DNA of 64,000 nt from the NCBI GenBank assembly GCA_964483245.1, contig CAZABP010000018.1, forward strand, positions 20,805 to 84,804, given 5' to 3'. The translations under genes were made by a program, and so were the position numbers. Within the stretch, counting starts at the first letter, position 1; each line of letters begins with the position of its first letter. This stretch comes from CAZABP01 sp964483245. Its GTDB lineage: Bacteria > Planctomycetota > UBA1135 > UBA2386. The notes under the pieces are model-generated. The model made no database searches. It was not told the origin of the DNA and was given only the letters and a program-made list of their open reading frames with translations. This document shows, in pieces, positions 17,062-25,468 of the stretch.

Positions 17062-17532
17062 CTAATCCGCCGACTCCAGCGCCGCGAGATGCCCCTCCGC
17101 ATGCTCCACTTCCTGCCGCAGCACGTCTGCGACCATGACTTCGCGCAGCGCGCCGTCCGGCTCGTCGCGTAGCCGCACGGTGCGCGTCAGCGCGTCGTCG
17201 AGCGGTGCGAGCTGCATCGCGACATAGTCGCCGAGCGCCTCCATCAGCCGCAGGCTCGGTTCGATCGGTTTGGTCGCGTATCGCATCCGTTCCATCCACG
17301 GCCCGAACGGCAGCATCCAGCTCCAGTCGAACAGGGCACCGGGACTCCCGAGCGCCGCGGTCAGGATCGCGGCGGCGACGACCTGGGCTTCGGCGAGGTG
17401 GTGGACCGTCTCGCGCAGCGTCATGCCGTCGGCGCCCGGGCGCGCGTCGAGTGCTGCCCGTGTCGCACCGTCGGTCAGCGCGCGCAACCGGTCCGCGAGC
17501 GCACGCCAGGAGTGCAGCGGGTCGTCACCCAT
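17062..17532 (-). CDS. DinB-like (YfiT/DinB superfamily) protein
   Basis: A 156-residue four-helix-bundle type protein. SWRALADRLRALTDGATRAA, GMTLRETVHHLAEAQVVAAA and the C-terminal RQEVEHAEGHLAAL give the three spaced histidines (HH... and H...H) that bind metal in DinB-like proteins. Members act as thiol-dependent transferases or have unknown roles. Start ATG 17532 is the only good one; upstream sequence in frame is arginine-rich. It lies 20 bases after the stop of the outer-membrane-barrel gene and could be cotranscribed with it. Confidence 0.7.
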   Translation of the reverse strand: MGDDPLHSWRALADRLRALTDGATRAALDARPGADGMTLRETVHHLAEAQVVAAAILTAALGSPGALFDWSWMLPFGPWMERMRYATKPIEPSLRLMEALGDYVAMQLAPLDDALTRTVRLRDEPDGALREVMVADVLRQEVEHAEGHLAALESAD

Positions 17533-17552
17533 GCCGTCGGCTGCGCTGGTTC

Positions 17553-18425
17553 TCAAAACGTGAACCCGAACGTGAACGCGACGCCGTCGAAGTTCGTGTC
17601 GACGCCGCGGATGAACACGCCGCCCTCCGGATCGCTGTCGTCGATCGCCTCGGTCCGGTGCAGGTATGCCAGCGACATCGTCGTGATCCCGACGCGCAGG
17701 CGCAGGCCGAGCTCGAGCCCGAGGGTGGCATTGTTGGAATCCCACTCGGTGCTGGTCCCGCTGACCTGGATCTCGCTGACCCCGAACCCGAGCGCGAGGT
17801 TGCCGTAGGCGCCGAAGCGGACCTTCTCCGTCATCACGAACGCGATCTCCGGCTCGGCCGCGACCTTGATGCCGAACGACGTGGTCTCGATCTCGCCGCT
17901 CGGGTTCGCGAACTCGGTCTCGTAGCGGCGGCCGAACAGCCCGAACCGCAGCGGCATCGCGAACCGGCGCGACTCGAAGCGATACGCGCCATAACCGAAC
18001 ACCTCCACGGCGCGCGCTTCCGACTCACCGAAGCCGTTGTCGACGAACAGATCGTCGTCGCTCCCGATCACCTCGACTTCGACGCCGCCGCCGAACCGGC
18101 TCTCGCCGTACCCTTCGAACCGCAGCCGGAGCAGGCCGGCAGTCGTGTCGCCGTCCAGGTTGGAGCCATCGGTGTCGTGATCGAAGCTGCCGCTCGCGAG
18201 CGTGAGGTCGATCAGGAACGGAGGTAACTGCTTGCGGGCCGGTGCAGCTGCCGGCGGGTCCTGGAGGCTCCGCGAGACGGGGGCCGTCAGCGCTTCCCAA
18301 CGTTCGATGACGCGCGCGACGGAGTCCGTGTCGTGCGATGGGAGCGTGGCCTGCGCCGCCAAGGGTGCGAGCACGCACAGCGCGCCGGCGACGGCGCGCG
18401 AAACAGCGATGGTTCGGGTCTGCAT
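17553..18425 (-). CDS. Outer-membrane beta-barrel-like exported protein
   Basis: A 290-residue exported protein. Signal peptide MQTRTIAVSRAVAGALCVLA ends at AAQA. The mature part is almost wholly made of alternating amphipathic strands with aromatic belts, such as GLLRLRFEGYGESRFGGGVE, FGYGAYRFESRRFAMPLRFG and VRFGAYGNLALGFGVSEIQ, and it ends on phenylalanine (FTFGFTF), as do many outer-membrane barrels. This suggests a channel or surface anchor of ~10-12 strands. Specificity cannot be told. AGGCAGGA about ten bases before ATG 18425 can act as ribosome binding site. Confidence 0.65.
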   Translation of the reverse strand: MQTRTIAVSRAVAGALCVLAPLAAQATLPSHDTDSVARVIERWEALTAPVSRSLQDPPAAAPARKQLPPFLIDLTLASGSFDHDTDGSNLDGDTTAGLLRLRFEGYGESRFGGGVEVEVIGSDDDLFVDNGFGESEARAVEVFGYGAYRFESRRFAMPLRFGLFGRRYETEFANPSGEIETTSFGIKVAAEPEIAFVMTEKVRFGAYGNLALGFGVSEIQVSGTSTEWDSNNATLGLELGLRLRVGITTMSLAYLHRTEAIDDSDPEGGVFIRGVDTNFDGVAFTFGFTF

Positions 18426-18492
18426 GGTTCCTGCCTGGTCTCCCGGCCCGCGCGGAGATGCTGCCGCGCGCGGTTCGCTGCGGCAACCTCGG

Positions 18493-20034
18493 TCACGAGT
18501 TCCTGCCGACCAGCGCCGCCAGGATCCGATCGACCGCCGTGTCGACGCTGCAGTCGCGGATCCGCAGTACCGGCTCGTCCTGCCCCGGCGGCTCTGCCGA
18601 CGCGCGCAGCCGCTCGTACACGGCGAGATCGGCGTCGCTGATCCCTTTGGGGCGCGTCCGCAGACGTGCCCGGGCCTCCGCGTCATCCACGTCGAACCAG
18701 ACGAGCAGCAGATCGGCGCCACACTGCGCAGCCTGCGTCGCGATCTGGCCGCGCCGTTCCGCACGGTGGAACGTCGCGTCGAGCAGGACCGGTTGGCGGT
18801 TGGTCCTCGTGATCGAGGCCGCGCGGATGGCGAGCTCGCGGTAGACCCGATCACTGGCTGCGGTCGTGTACCAGGATTCCGGGGCGATCGCGGTCGGAGC
18901 GATGCCAGCCAGTTCCTTGCGGATCGCATCGCTCGACACGTGGCTCCAGCCAGTCGCCCCTGCCAACGCCGCGAACACGGTCGACTTGCCGCTCGCCGGC
19001 AGTCCGCACGCGAGCACCCACAGCGGACGTCCCTGTTCGATCGCCGAGATGGCCGCGAGGTGTTGGTGCTGGCGCGACGACTGCGCCGCCGCAGCACGGT
19101 CGGCCGCGGGCACATCGGCGTCCGCCGCGACGAACGCGGTGACCTTGGCGCGCACGAGGGCGCGGTAGCGCACGAGCGGGGGCAGCAGCTCCCGCTGCTC
19201 CTCGTCCCGCGTGTCCCGGAGGTAGGCGTCGAGGTACGCGCGCCCGAGATCGGCGCGCCCGCGGTGCTGAAGGTCCATGACCAGGAATGCGTTCTCGGTT
19301 GCGACGTCCCCGCACCGCAGCTCCGGCGAGAACTCGATGCAGTCGTAGATCACCGGCGGGTCGGTCGCACAAATGTTGCGCGCGTGCAGATCGCCGTGCC
19401 CATCGACCGTGAAGCCCCGCCCGACGCGCGCACGCAGCCGCGGGACCAGCCACGCCAGCGAGCGCGCCGCTTCGGCTTCGAGCGCGCCATGCAGGGTCGC
19501 TTCGAATCCGGTGCCGACCAGCGCGCGGGTCTCGGTGAAGTTCGCGCGCACGAACTCCGCCAGCAGATCTGGATCCCCTGGCTCGCCCGGGCCCGGCCGG
19601 ATCCGTTGCGCACGGTGGAACGGCAGCATGGTCCGCGCCACTGCCTCGACGTCGGCAGCCGTGGCCCGCCGATCCCGGATCCGCTGGTCCAGCATCGCCG
19701 CAGCCGGCAGACGCTGCATGACGACGGCATGGTCGACGACGCGTCCGGCACCGCCGAAGCGCAGCCGGCCATCCTGCTCGCACAGCGCCACGACTTCGCG
19801 ATAGATCCCGCCGCACAGGCGCCGGTTCAGGCGCAGCTCCTCGCGGCAGTACCGCTCGCGCAGCTCCAGCGTGCTGAAGTCGAGGAACGGCAGCCGCACC
19901 GGCTTCTTCAGCTTGAACACCAGCTCCCCGGCGAGGCAGACGACCGAGATGTGCGTCTGCAGCACCTCGACGCTCGCCGGCGCGTGCGCATAGCACTCTG
20001 GTGAGGCCAGCCGCGCGAGCAGATCCGGGTCCAT
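18493..20034 (-). CDS. Dual kinase: aminoglycoside-phosphotransferase-like domain plus P-loop zeta-toxin-like kinase domain
   Basis: A 513-residue cytoplasmic protein of a known bifunctional architecture. Residues ~1-320 are an APH-like kinase: ELVFKLKKPVRLPFLDFSTL contributes the ATP-site lysine, and VDGHGDLHARNIC with VIYDCIEFSPELR supplies the catalytic HGDLHxxN and metal-binding D. Residues ~335-513 are a P-loop kinase: VLACGLPASGKSTVFAALAG is Walker A, and SDAIRKELAGI and DATFHRAERR match zeta-toxin/YfdT-like kinases. The small molecule substrates are unknown. The start ATG 20034 lies six bases after a TAGAAC box on the minus strand (20046-20041), a weaker version of the local promoter pattern. 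Confidence 0.85.
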   Translation of the reverse strand: MDPDLLARLASPECYAHAPASVEVLQTHISVVCLAGELVFKLKKPVRLPFLDFSTLELRERYCREELRLNRRLCGGIYREVVALCEQDGRLRFGGAGRVVDHAVVMQRLPAAAMLDQRIRDRRATAADVEAVARTMLPFHRAQRIRPGPGEPGDPDLLAEFVRANFTETRALVGTGFEATLHGALEAEAARSLAWLVPRLRARVGRGFTVDGHGDLHARNICATDPPVIYDCIEFSPELRCGDVATENAFLVMDLQHRGRADLGRAYLDAYLRDTRDEEQRELLPPLVRYRALVRAKVTAFVAADADVPAADRAAAAQSSRQHQHLAAISAIEQGRPLWVLACGLPASGKSTVFAALAGATGWSHVSSDAIRKELAGIAPTAIAPESWYTTAASDRVYRELAIRAASITRTNRQPVLLDATFHRAERRGQIATQAAQCGADLLLVWFDVDDAEARARLRTRPKGISDADLAVYERLRASAEPPGQDEPVLRIRDCSVDTAVDRILAALVGRNS

Positions 20035-20118
20035 GCAGACGTTCTACCGGACGCCTCGGCGGTTGGCGGCCATGGCAGCGGCGCCGCAGCGCGCTGGCAG
20101 GAGGCGGGCCGGCATCGC

Positions 20119-20124
20119 TATCCT
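20119..20124 (+). promoter_or_regulatory. -10-like hexamer TATCCT, 6 nt before the start at 20131
   Basis: GCTATCCTGCGCGC runs straight into ATG 20131. A CTGGCA about 19 bases upstream could be the -35 element. The 96-base spacer to the divergent dual-kinase gene holds promoters for both. Confidence 0.55.
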
Positions 20125-20130
20125 GCGCGC

Positions 20131-21435
20131 ATGAACGTCGCGACGATGCGCCGCGTCGACGCCTCGTTGGGCGCGATCCTGTGCGCGGCGCTGACCGTCT
20201 GGCGGAAGACGGTAGGACGGCTCCGGCGTCGCGACCCGGCGGGCCGTCGAGGTGTCCTGTTCCTGAAGCTGGCCGAGCAGGGCTCGACCGTGCTCGCATT
20301 CGCGGCGATCCGGCGCGCCATCGAGCAACACGGGCCGGAGCACGTCCACTTCCTCGTGTTCGAGCAGAACCGGTTCATCCTGGACGCGATGGGGGTGATC
20401 CCGCCGGAGAACGTGATCACGATCCGCACGCGCTCGCTGTTCGGCACGCTCCGCTCGACGATGGCCGCGGTGCGCCGGATGCGCAGGCTGCGCTTGGACG
20501 CCGCAGTCGATCTCGAGTTCTTCGCCCGCTCGACGGCCGTGCTCGCGTACCTGAGCGGCGCGGCGCGGCGGGTGGGTCTGCACGCGTATGCCGGCGATGG
20601 ACCGTGGCGCGGCGATCTGTTGACGCACCGCGTGCAATACAACCCGCACCTGCACACCGGACAGTCGTTCGAGCTGCTGGTGCGGGCGCTCGAGCAGCCG
20701 CCGGAACGCCTGCCGGCGCTCGCAGCGGCGGCGACGCCGCTGGCGGAGCTGCCGCGCGGCGAGTTCCGCGGCAGCGTGGCCGAGAGCGACGCCGTCCGCG
20801 AGATCGTCCGCACGGTCACCGGCCGTGACGCGCCGCCGCTGGTGCTGCTCAACGCGAACTGTTCCGACCTGCTGCCGCTGCGGCGGTGGGCGGACGCGTC
20901 GTACGTCGAGCTCGCGCGCCGCCTGCTGGACGCCGACCGCGAGCTCGTCGTCGCGTTCACCGGCGCTCCGGACGAGGCGCCCGGCGTCGACGCACTCGTC
21001 GCCCGGATCGGATCGCCGCGATGCGTGTCGTTCGCCGGACGCACGACGCTGCGCCAGCTCCTCGTGCTCTATGGCCTGGCCGAGGTCCTGGTGACCAACG
21101 ACAGCGGCCCGGCGCACTTCGCTTCGCTGACCGGGATCGACGTCGTGACGTTGTTCGGACCGGAGACGCCCAAGCTGTTCGGCGTCGTGTCGCCGCGCAG
21201 CCATGTGCACTGGGCGCAGACCGCCTGCAGCCCGTGCGTCAACGCCTACAACAACCGGCTGTCCCGTTGCCGCGACAACATCTGCATGCAGCGGATCCTG
21301 GTCGACGACGTGCTGGCGACGGTCGTCACGGTCGTGTCCCGGCGCCTGCAGCGGCCGTTGCTCCCTGCCACCGGGCAGGAACTGCCGCTCCCGACCGGGC
21401 GTGGTGCCGCCGGACCGGGGCGACGCGCCCAGTAG
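20131..21435 (+). CDS. GT9-family glycosyltransferase (heptosyltransferase-like)
   Basis: A 434-residue cytoplasmic GT-B enzyme. GVLFLKLAEQGSTVLAFAAI at the N-side and VLVTNDSGPAHFASLTGIDV with the DSGP-H sugar-nucleotide site identify family 9. TLFGPETPKLFGVVSPRSHV and the cysteine-bearing TACSPCVNAYNNRLSRC...C resemble the C-terminal part of WaaF/RfaF-type enzymes, where the cysteines are conserved in some branches. It is the first gene of an operon with a membrane lipid flippase-like protein, a radical SAM enzyme and an aminotransferase. Its start is set by the TATCCT box six bases upstream. The acceptor is unknown; Planctomycetes do have LPS-like outer membranes. Confidence 0.85.
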   Translation: MNVATMRRVDASLGAILCAALTVWRKTVGRLRRRDPAGRRGVLFLKLAEQGSTVLAFAAIRRAIEQHGPEHVHFLVFEQNRFILDAMGVIPPENVITIRTRSLFGTLRSTMAAVRRMRRLRLDAAVDLEFFARSTAVLAYLSGAARRVGLHAYAGDGPWRGDLLTHRVQYNPHLHTGQSFELLVRALEQPPERLPALAAAATPLAELPRGEFRGSVAESDAVREIVRTVTGRDAPPLVLLNANCSDLLPLRRWADASYVELARRLLDADRELVVAFTGAPDEAPGVDALVARIGSPRCVSFAGRTTLRQLLVLYGLAEVLVTNDSGPAHFASLTGIDVVTLFGPETPKLFGVVSPRSHVHWAQTACSPCVNAYNNRLSRCRDNICMQRILVDDVLATVVTVVSRRLQRPLLPATGQELPLPTGRGAAGPGRRAQ

Positions 21436-21503
21436 AAAGACGCGCGGACGGACGCGAGAATCCGGCGTTGCCCGTACGCGCCCGAGCGTCGGGCCTGGCA
21501 ACG

Positions 21504-22598
21504 ATGGACGCAGCGGCGGCAGCAGGACAGGTACCGGACCCGGAACCGGTCCGTGCCCCCCGGCTCGGGGGGCGCAGCACGCTCTGGAGCGGCGTCATCA
21601 CGCTCGCCGTGCTGGTCGTCATGGCGACCCAGATCGACGTCCGCGAGGTCGGGCGCGAGCTGGCCGGCTGCGACTGGCGGCTCGTGCTGCTCGGTGCGCT
21701 GGCGCACTACGCGAGCTATGTCGTCCGCGGGGCGCGGTGGCGGCGATCGCTGCGTCACTTGCACCGGGAGGGAAGCTACGCGCGGTTCAGTCTGCTGGTG
21801 TTCTTCTACAACTTCGTCGACAACGTGGTCCCGGCCAAGCTCGGCGACGTCTACGGCGCGCATCTGGCGAAGGTGAACCTCGGCGTCCCGCGCGCGGCGG
21901 CGCTCGGCTCGATCCTGTTCCAGCGGATGGTCGACGCCTGGTTCGTGCTGCTGCTCGCGGTACTCAGCACGTCGTTGCTGTTCCACGAGCACCTGCCGGA
22001 TGCCGTGTTCTGGGCGCTGGCCGGTGGACTCGCGATCGCGGTGCTGGCCAGCGGCGTGATGCTCGCCAGCCTGTTGCTGCGCCGGTTCCCGCTGCAACGC
22101 CTGCCGCAGGCAATTCGGGTCCGGCTGGCGTCGTTCCACCTCGGTCTTTGGCCACGGCCACGCGAGCTGCCGACGATCGCGGTGCTGACGATCGCGATCT
22201 GGGCGCTCGAGTCGCTGTGGGTCTGGTTGCTGTTGGCCGGGTTCGGTGTGCAACCCGGCTGGGTCGAGCTGCTGTTCGTGACGACGATCCCGCTGCTGGC
22301 GACTTCGTTTCCGCTGACTCCATCCGGTGCCGGGGTGGTCGAGCTGAGTCTGTATGGCTGCCTGCGCGCGATCGGCCCCGGCCAGGCGTTGGCCGCCTCG
22401 ATCACGCTGGTGAACCGCCTGTTGGACTTCTGGCTGCACATCCTGCTCGGGACCCTGATCTGGGCGCTGCGCGGCCGTTTGGGGCTGCGCACGTGGCGCG
22501 AGGTCGGGCTCGAGCCGCGTGAAGGTGCCGCGCCCGAGCTCTCGTTCGAACCACGCCCACGTGAGGGCGAGCTGACATGCGAATCTCGAGCGCTCTGA
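21504..22598 (+). CDS. Lysylphosphatidylglycerol-synthase-like membrane protein (UPF0104 type)
   Basis: A 364-residue inner-membrane protein with about eight spans. GVITLAVLVVMATQIDVREV and RWRRSLRHLHREGSYARFSL at the N-side, NFVDNVVPAKLGDVYGAHLA, LLATSFPLTPSGAGVVELSL and NRLLDFWLHILLGTL are the familiar signatures of this family: RW, NxxP, PxxxGxxE. It lacks the C-terminal synthetase domain of MprF, so it resembles free-standing flippase-like proteins beside glycosyltransferase genes. It may move or hold a lipid-linked sugar. Start ATG 21504 is the nearest; alternative upstream TTG is possible. It overlaps the radical SAM gene by 22 bases. Confidence 0.8.
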   Translation: MDAAAAAGQVPDPEPVRAPRLGGRSTLWSGVITLAVLVVMATQIDVREVGRELAGCDWRLVLLGALAHYASYVVRGARWRRSLRHLHREGSYARFSLLVFFYNFVDNVVPAKLGDVYGAHLAKVNLGVPRAAALGSILFQRMVDAWFVLLLAVLSTSLLFHEHLPDAVFWALAGGLAIAVLASGVMLASLLLRRFPLQRLPQAIRVRLASFHLGLWPRPRELPTIAVLTIAIWALESLWVWLLLAGFGVQPGWVELLFVTTIPLLATSFPLTPSGAGVVELSLYGCLRAIGPGQALAASITLVNRLLDFWLHILLGTLIWALRGRLGLRTWREVGLEPREGAAPELSFEPRPREGELTCESRAL

Positions 22599-24091
22599 CG
22601 GTCCGGGTCTCGTCGGCGGTCGACAAGGTCGACCACCCGCAGTTCTTCGACCCGTGTTACCAGCTGAAGACGATCCAGGCCGAGCTCGAGCGCGCCGGGA
22701 CCACGGTCCACGTGCTGGACTGCTGGATCCACCCGACGCCGCTCGAAGGCCTCGTCGCGCTGGCCGAGCGCGTGCGGCCGGACCTGGTCGTGCTGTCGTC
22801 GTCGAGCTTCGACGTCGATGTCGCGAACCGTTTCGCCGCCATCCTGCGCGAACGCGGCCTGACCCAGATCATCGTGGGAATCGGGCAGGGACAGTACCTG
22901 AACCACGACAACGACGACGGGCAGGACCGTCACTACGACGCGATCTTGCTCGGCGAGCCGGAGGCGGAGTTCGCCGTGCTGCTCCGCAAGCTGCAGCAGG
23001 ACGAGCCGGGTTGGCGCGAGCACTACCGCGAGCTGTTCCAGCGCAACCATCGGTTCACGGTCGAGGATCTCGATGCGCTGCCGTTCCCGAGCTACACGCG
23101 CGAGGAGCTGCTCGCCTACCGTTCGATCTACCCGATCCGGATGGCGAAGAAGGTGGTCTGGGGGTTCCTGATCGCCGGCCGCGGCTGTCCGTACGCCTGC
23201 ACGTTCTGCAGCGAGGTCATGCGCGTCAGCATCGGGACGAAGATGCGGATCCGCTCCGGCCGGAGCGTCGCCGACGAGATGGAGCACCTGGTCCGCCAGG
23301 GCGCCAACATCATCTCGTTCCAGGACGACAGCTTCGCGTCCAGTCGCAAGCTGGTGCGGTCGGTCTGCGACGAGCTGATCGCGCGCGGCGCGAGGATCCC
23401 GTGGATGGCGCGGCTGCGCGTCGACGAAGTGGATCGTGAGATGTTGAGCCTGATGAAGCGCGCCGGCTGCGTCATGCTCGGGATCGGCGTCGAGGCCGGA
23501 TCGCAGCGGATCATCGACCGCGTGCGCAAGACGTACAAGCCGAAGCCCTGGGTCGCGCTCGCGCGGCAGACGTTCCGCTGGACGCGCGAGCTGGGGATCG
23601 GCACGAATGCCTACTACGTGCTCGGCAATCCGACCGAGACGCGCGAGGAGATCGAGCAGACGATTGCGTTGGCGCTCGAGCTGAACGCCGACAGCATCCA
23701 GGTGCACTTCCACACGCCGTATCCCGGCTCGGCCGACTGGCAGCAGTATCGGGAGGTCTTCGCCGATCAGGATCCGACGCAGCTGTTCCACTACGCGGAG
23801 CCGCGTTTCACGCTCGCGCAGGTGACGCCAGCCGAGCTGATCGCGCTGCGCGGGCGGATGTACCGCCGCTACCTGCTGCGGCCGTGGTTCGCGCTGCGCC
23901 ACCTGTGGCACTACGGTGGGTTCTATCTGCGCAATCCCGACATCCTGCGCTCGCTGCTCGGCATCCGCAAAGTCATCGGCAAGCGGGCCCGTGAGGAAGG
24001 GACGTCGCTGGCGGCGAAGCTGATCGAGGTCGAGGCGCGGCAGGTGGCGCAGGCGGGCTCCGCGCGCAGCAGCGAGAAGGCGGTCGGCTGA
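22577..24091 (+). CDS. B12-binding-domain radical SAM enzyme
   Basis: A 504-residue enzyme. Residues ~20-140 form a cobalamin-binding-type Rossmann domain: DPCYQLKTIQAELERAGTTV and VVLSSSSFDVDVANRFAAIL, then the glycine-rich IIVGIGQGQ. Cys204, Cys208 and Cys211 (GCPYACTFC) form the CxxxCxxC that binds the 4Fe-4S cluster of radical SAM enzymes. WMARLRVDEVDREMLSLMKR and GVEAGSQRIIDRVRKTYKPK are typical of the TIM-barrel C-half. Family members methylate or rearrange unreactive carbons, for example in antibiotic, hopanoid and bacteriochlorophyll paths. The substrate here is probably a lipid or sugar made with its operon partners; that is inference. Confidence 0.9.
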   Translation: MRISSALTVRVSSAVDKVDHPQFFDPCYQLKTIQAELERAGTTVHVLDCWIHPTPLEGLVALAERVRPDLVVLSSSSFDVDVANRFAAILRERGLTQIIVGIGQGQYLNHDNDDGQDRHYDAILLGEPEAEFAVLLRKLQQDEPGWREHYRELFQRNHRFTVEDLDALPFPSYTREELLAYRSIYPIRMAKKVVWGFLIAGRGCPYACTFCSEVMRVSIGTKMRIRSGRSVADEMEHLVRQGANIISFQDDSFASSRKLVRSVCDELIARGARIPWMARLRVDEVDREMLSLMKRAGCVMLGIGVEAGSQRIIDRVRKTYKPKPWVALARQTFRWTRELGIGTNAYYVLGNPTETREEIEQTIALALELNADSIQVHFHTPYPGSADWQQYREVFADQDPTQLFHYAEPRFTLAQVTPAELIALRGRMYRRYLLRPWFALRHLWHYGGFYLRNPDILRSLLGIRKVIGKRAREEGTSLAAKLIEVEARQVAQAGSARSSEKAVG

Positions 24092-25422
24092 TGGCGATGT
24101 TCTCGCTGTCGCCGGTGCCGCGCCGCTGCGTCAACCTGCCGGGTTCGAGCCTGCTGACGATCTGCGGCAGCGCGCTGCGCGGGCGCGTGCGCGAGGGCCC
24201 GCAGCGCGACCAGTTCGCGCAGGAGTTCGCGCGCTGGCTCGGTGCCGCGCATGCGTTTGGCACGGCGTCCGGCCGCTCGGCGTTCGCACTGGCGTTGCAG
24301 GCGCTCGCGTTGCCGCGTGGCAGCGAGATCCTGTTCCCGGTGTTCACGTTCCCGGTCATGCCGATGGTGGCCGAGATGCTGGGCCATCGGGCGACGTTCT
24401 GTCCGGTCGACCCGGAGACGTTCAACGCCGGGCCGGAACAGATCGAGCCGCTGCTGACGCCGCGTACCGGAGCCGTGCTGGCGACGCACATGTTCGGGCG
24501 GCCGTGTCCGATCGAGCCGATCGCCGAGCTGACGCGCGCGCGCGGCATCCGGCTGCTCGAGGACTGCGCGCACGCGCTCGGCGTGCGCGTGCGCGGCAGG
24601 CAGGTCGGCACGTTCGGCGACGTCGGCGTGTTCAGCTTCGCCGAAGGAAAGAACATGCCCTGCTGCGGTGGGGGGGCGATCGCGCTGTCGGATCCGGAGC
24701 TCGCGGCCCGCGCGCGCGAGCTGCACGCCGCGGCGCCGATCCCCGCGGCCGGCCGCCTGTTGAAGGATGCCGTCTCGGTCTGGATCAAGTGGCTCGTGAC
24801 GCGGCCGGCGGTGTTCGGCCTGACCGCGTATCCGGTGCTGCGCTGGAAACAGCGGGCCGGCGGGCCGCTGATGGATTCCTCGGTCGGCGACGACCTGCTC
24901 GAGGAGTTCCGCGCGACGAGCCCGCGCGTGACCCGGCTGTCCAACCTGCAATCGGCGATCGGTCTACGGCAGCTCCGCGCGATCGACGCGTTCAACGCCG
25001 GCGCCAAGCGGAACGCGACGCTGTTGACGCAGGAGCTGCAGGGCGTCCCCGGCATCCGCATTCCCCCGGTCGACGGGGACCACATCTACGTCTACTACCC
25101 GCTCGGCGTGGATCCTGCCGTGCGTGAGGATCTGCGGCATTTCCTGCTGCAGCGCGGGATCGATTCCAAGCACTCGGACATGGCCGACTGCACGCAGCTC
25201 GATGCATTCCGCCGTGAGTCCGCGCCGGCGGTGGCGTCGGGTACGCCGCAGACCCGGCCTGCGGCCGAAGACTCGCTACTCGAGATCTGCGTCTATCCGA
25301 CGATCACCGAGCGCCAGGTGCGCCGGATCGCCGCCGCGGTCCGTGACTGGGCCGCAACACGCCCCGCGCCGGCGAACGGCCGGCTGCGCCCGGGCGCTCC
25401 GGCCGACGAGCACGCGGCATAG
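24091..25422 (+). CDS. DegT/DnrJ/EryC1/StrS-type PLP aminotransferase
   Basis: A 443-residue fold-type-I enzyme. GTASGRSAFALALQALALPR and FPVFTFPVMPMVAEMLGH match the N-terminal lobe, LLEDCAHALGVRVRGRQVGT the PLP-facing DxAxA motif (here DCAHA), and FSFAEGKNMPCCGGGAIALS carries the Schiff-base Lys187. These enzymes aminate keto-sugars, or act on other carbonyl substrates. Its ATG overlaps the radical SAM stop (TGATG), so both are coupled. The SxxK-type context and the pairing with a GT9 enzyme and a radical SAM enzyme suggest production of an unusual amino sugar or head group. The last ~25 residues are a disordered tail. Confidence 0.88.
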   Translation: MAMFSLSPVPRRCVNLPGSSLLTICGSALRGRVREGPQRDQFAQEFARWLGAAHAFGTASGRSAFALALQALALPRGSEILFPVFTFPVMPMVAEMLGHRATFCPVDPETFNAGPEQIEPLLTPRTGAVLATHMFGRPCPIEPIAELTRARGIRLLEDCAHALGVRVRGRQVGTFGDVGVFSFAEGKNMPCCGGGAIALSDPELAARARELHAAAPIPAAGRLLKDAVSVWIKWLVTRPAVFGLTAYPVLRWKQRAGGPLMDSSVGDDLLEEFRATSPRVTRLSNLQSAIGLRQLRAIDAFNAGAKRNATLLTQELQGVPGIRIPPVDGDHIYVYYPLGVDPAVREDLRHFLLQRGIDSKHSDMADCTQLDAFRRESAPAVASGTPQTRPAAEDSLLEICVYPTITERQVRRIAAAVRDWAATRPAPANGRLRPGAPADEHAA

Positions 25423-25432
25423 CGGACCGCGC

Positions 25433-25438
25433 TATCGT
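25433..25438 (+). promoter_or_regulatory. -10-like hexamer TATCGT upstream of the HEAT-like gene
   Basis: GCTATCGTCGGCGGG lies ten bases after the aminotransferase stop. The leader of ~25 bases ends with AGGAG (25458-25462), six bases before GTG 25469. It may start an independent transcript. Confidence 0.45.
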
Positions 25439-25468
25439 CGGCGGGCTCGGATTTCCCAGGAGTGCCCG

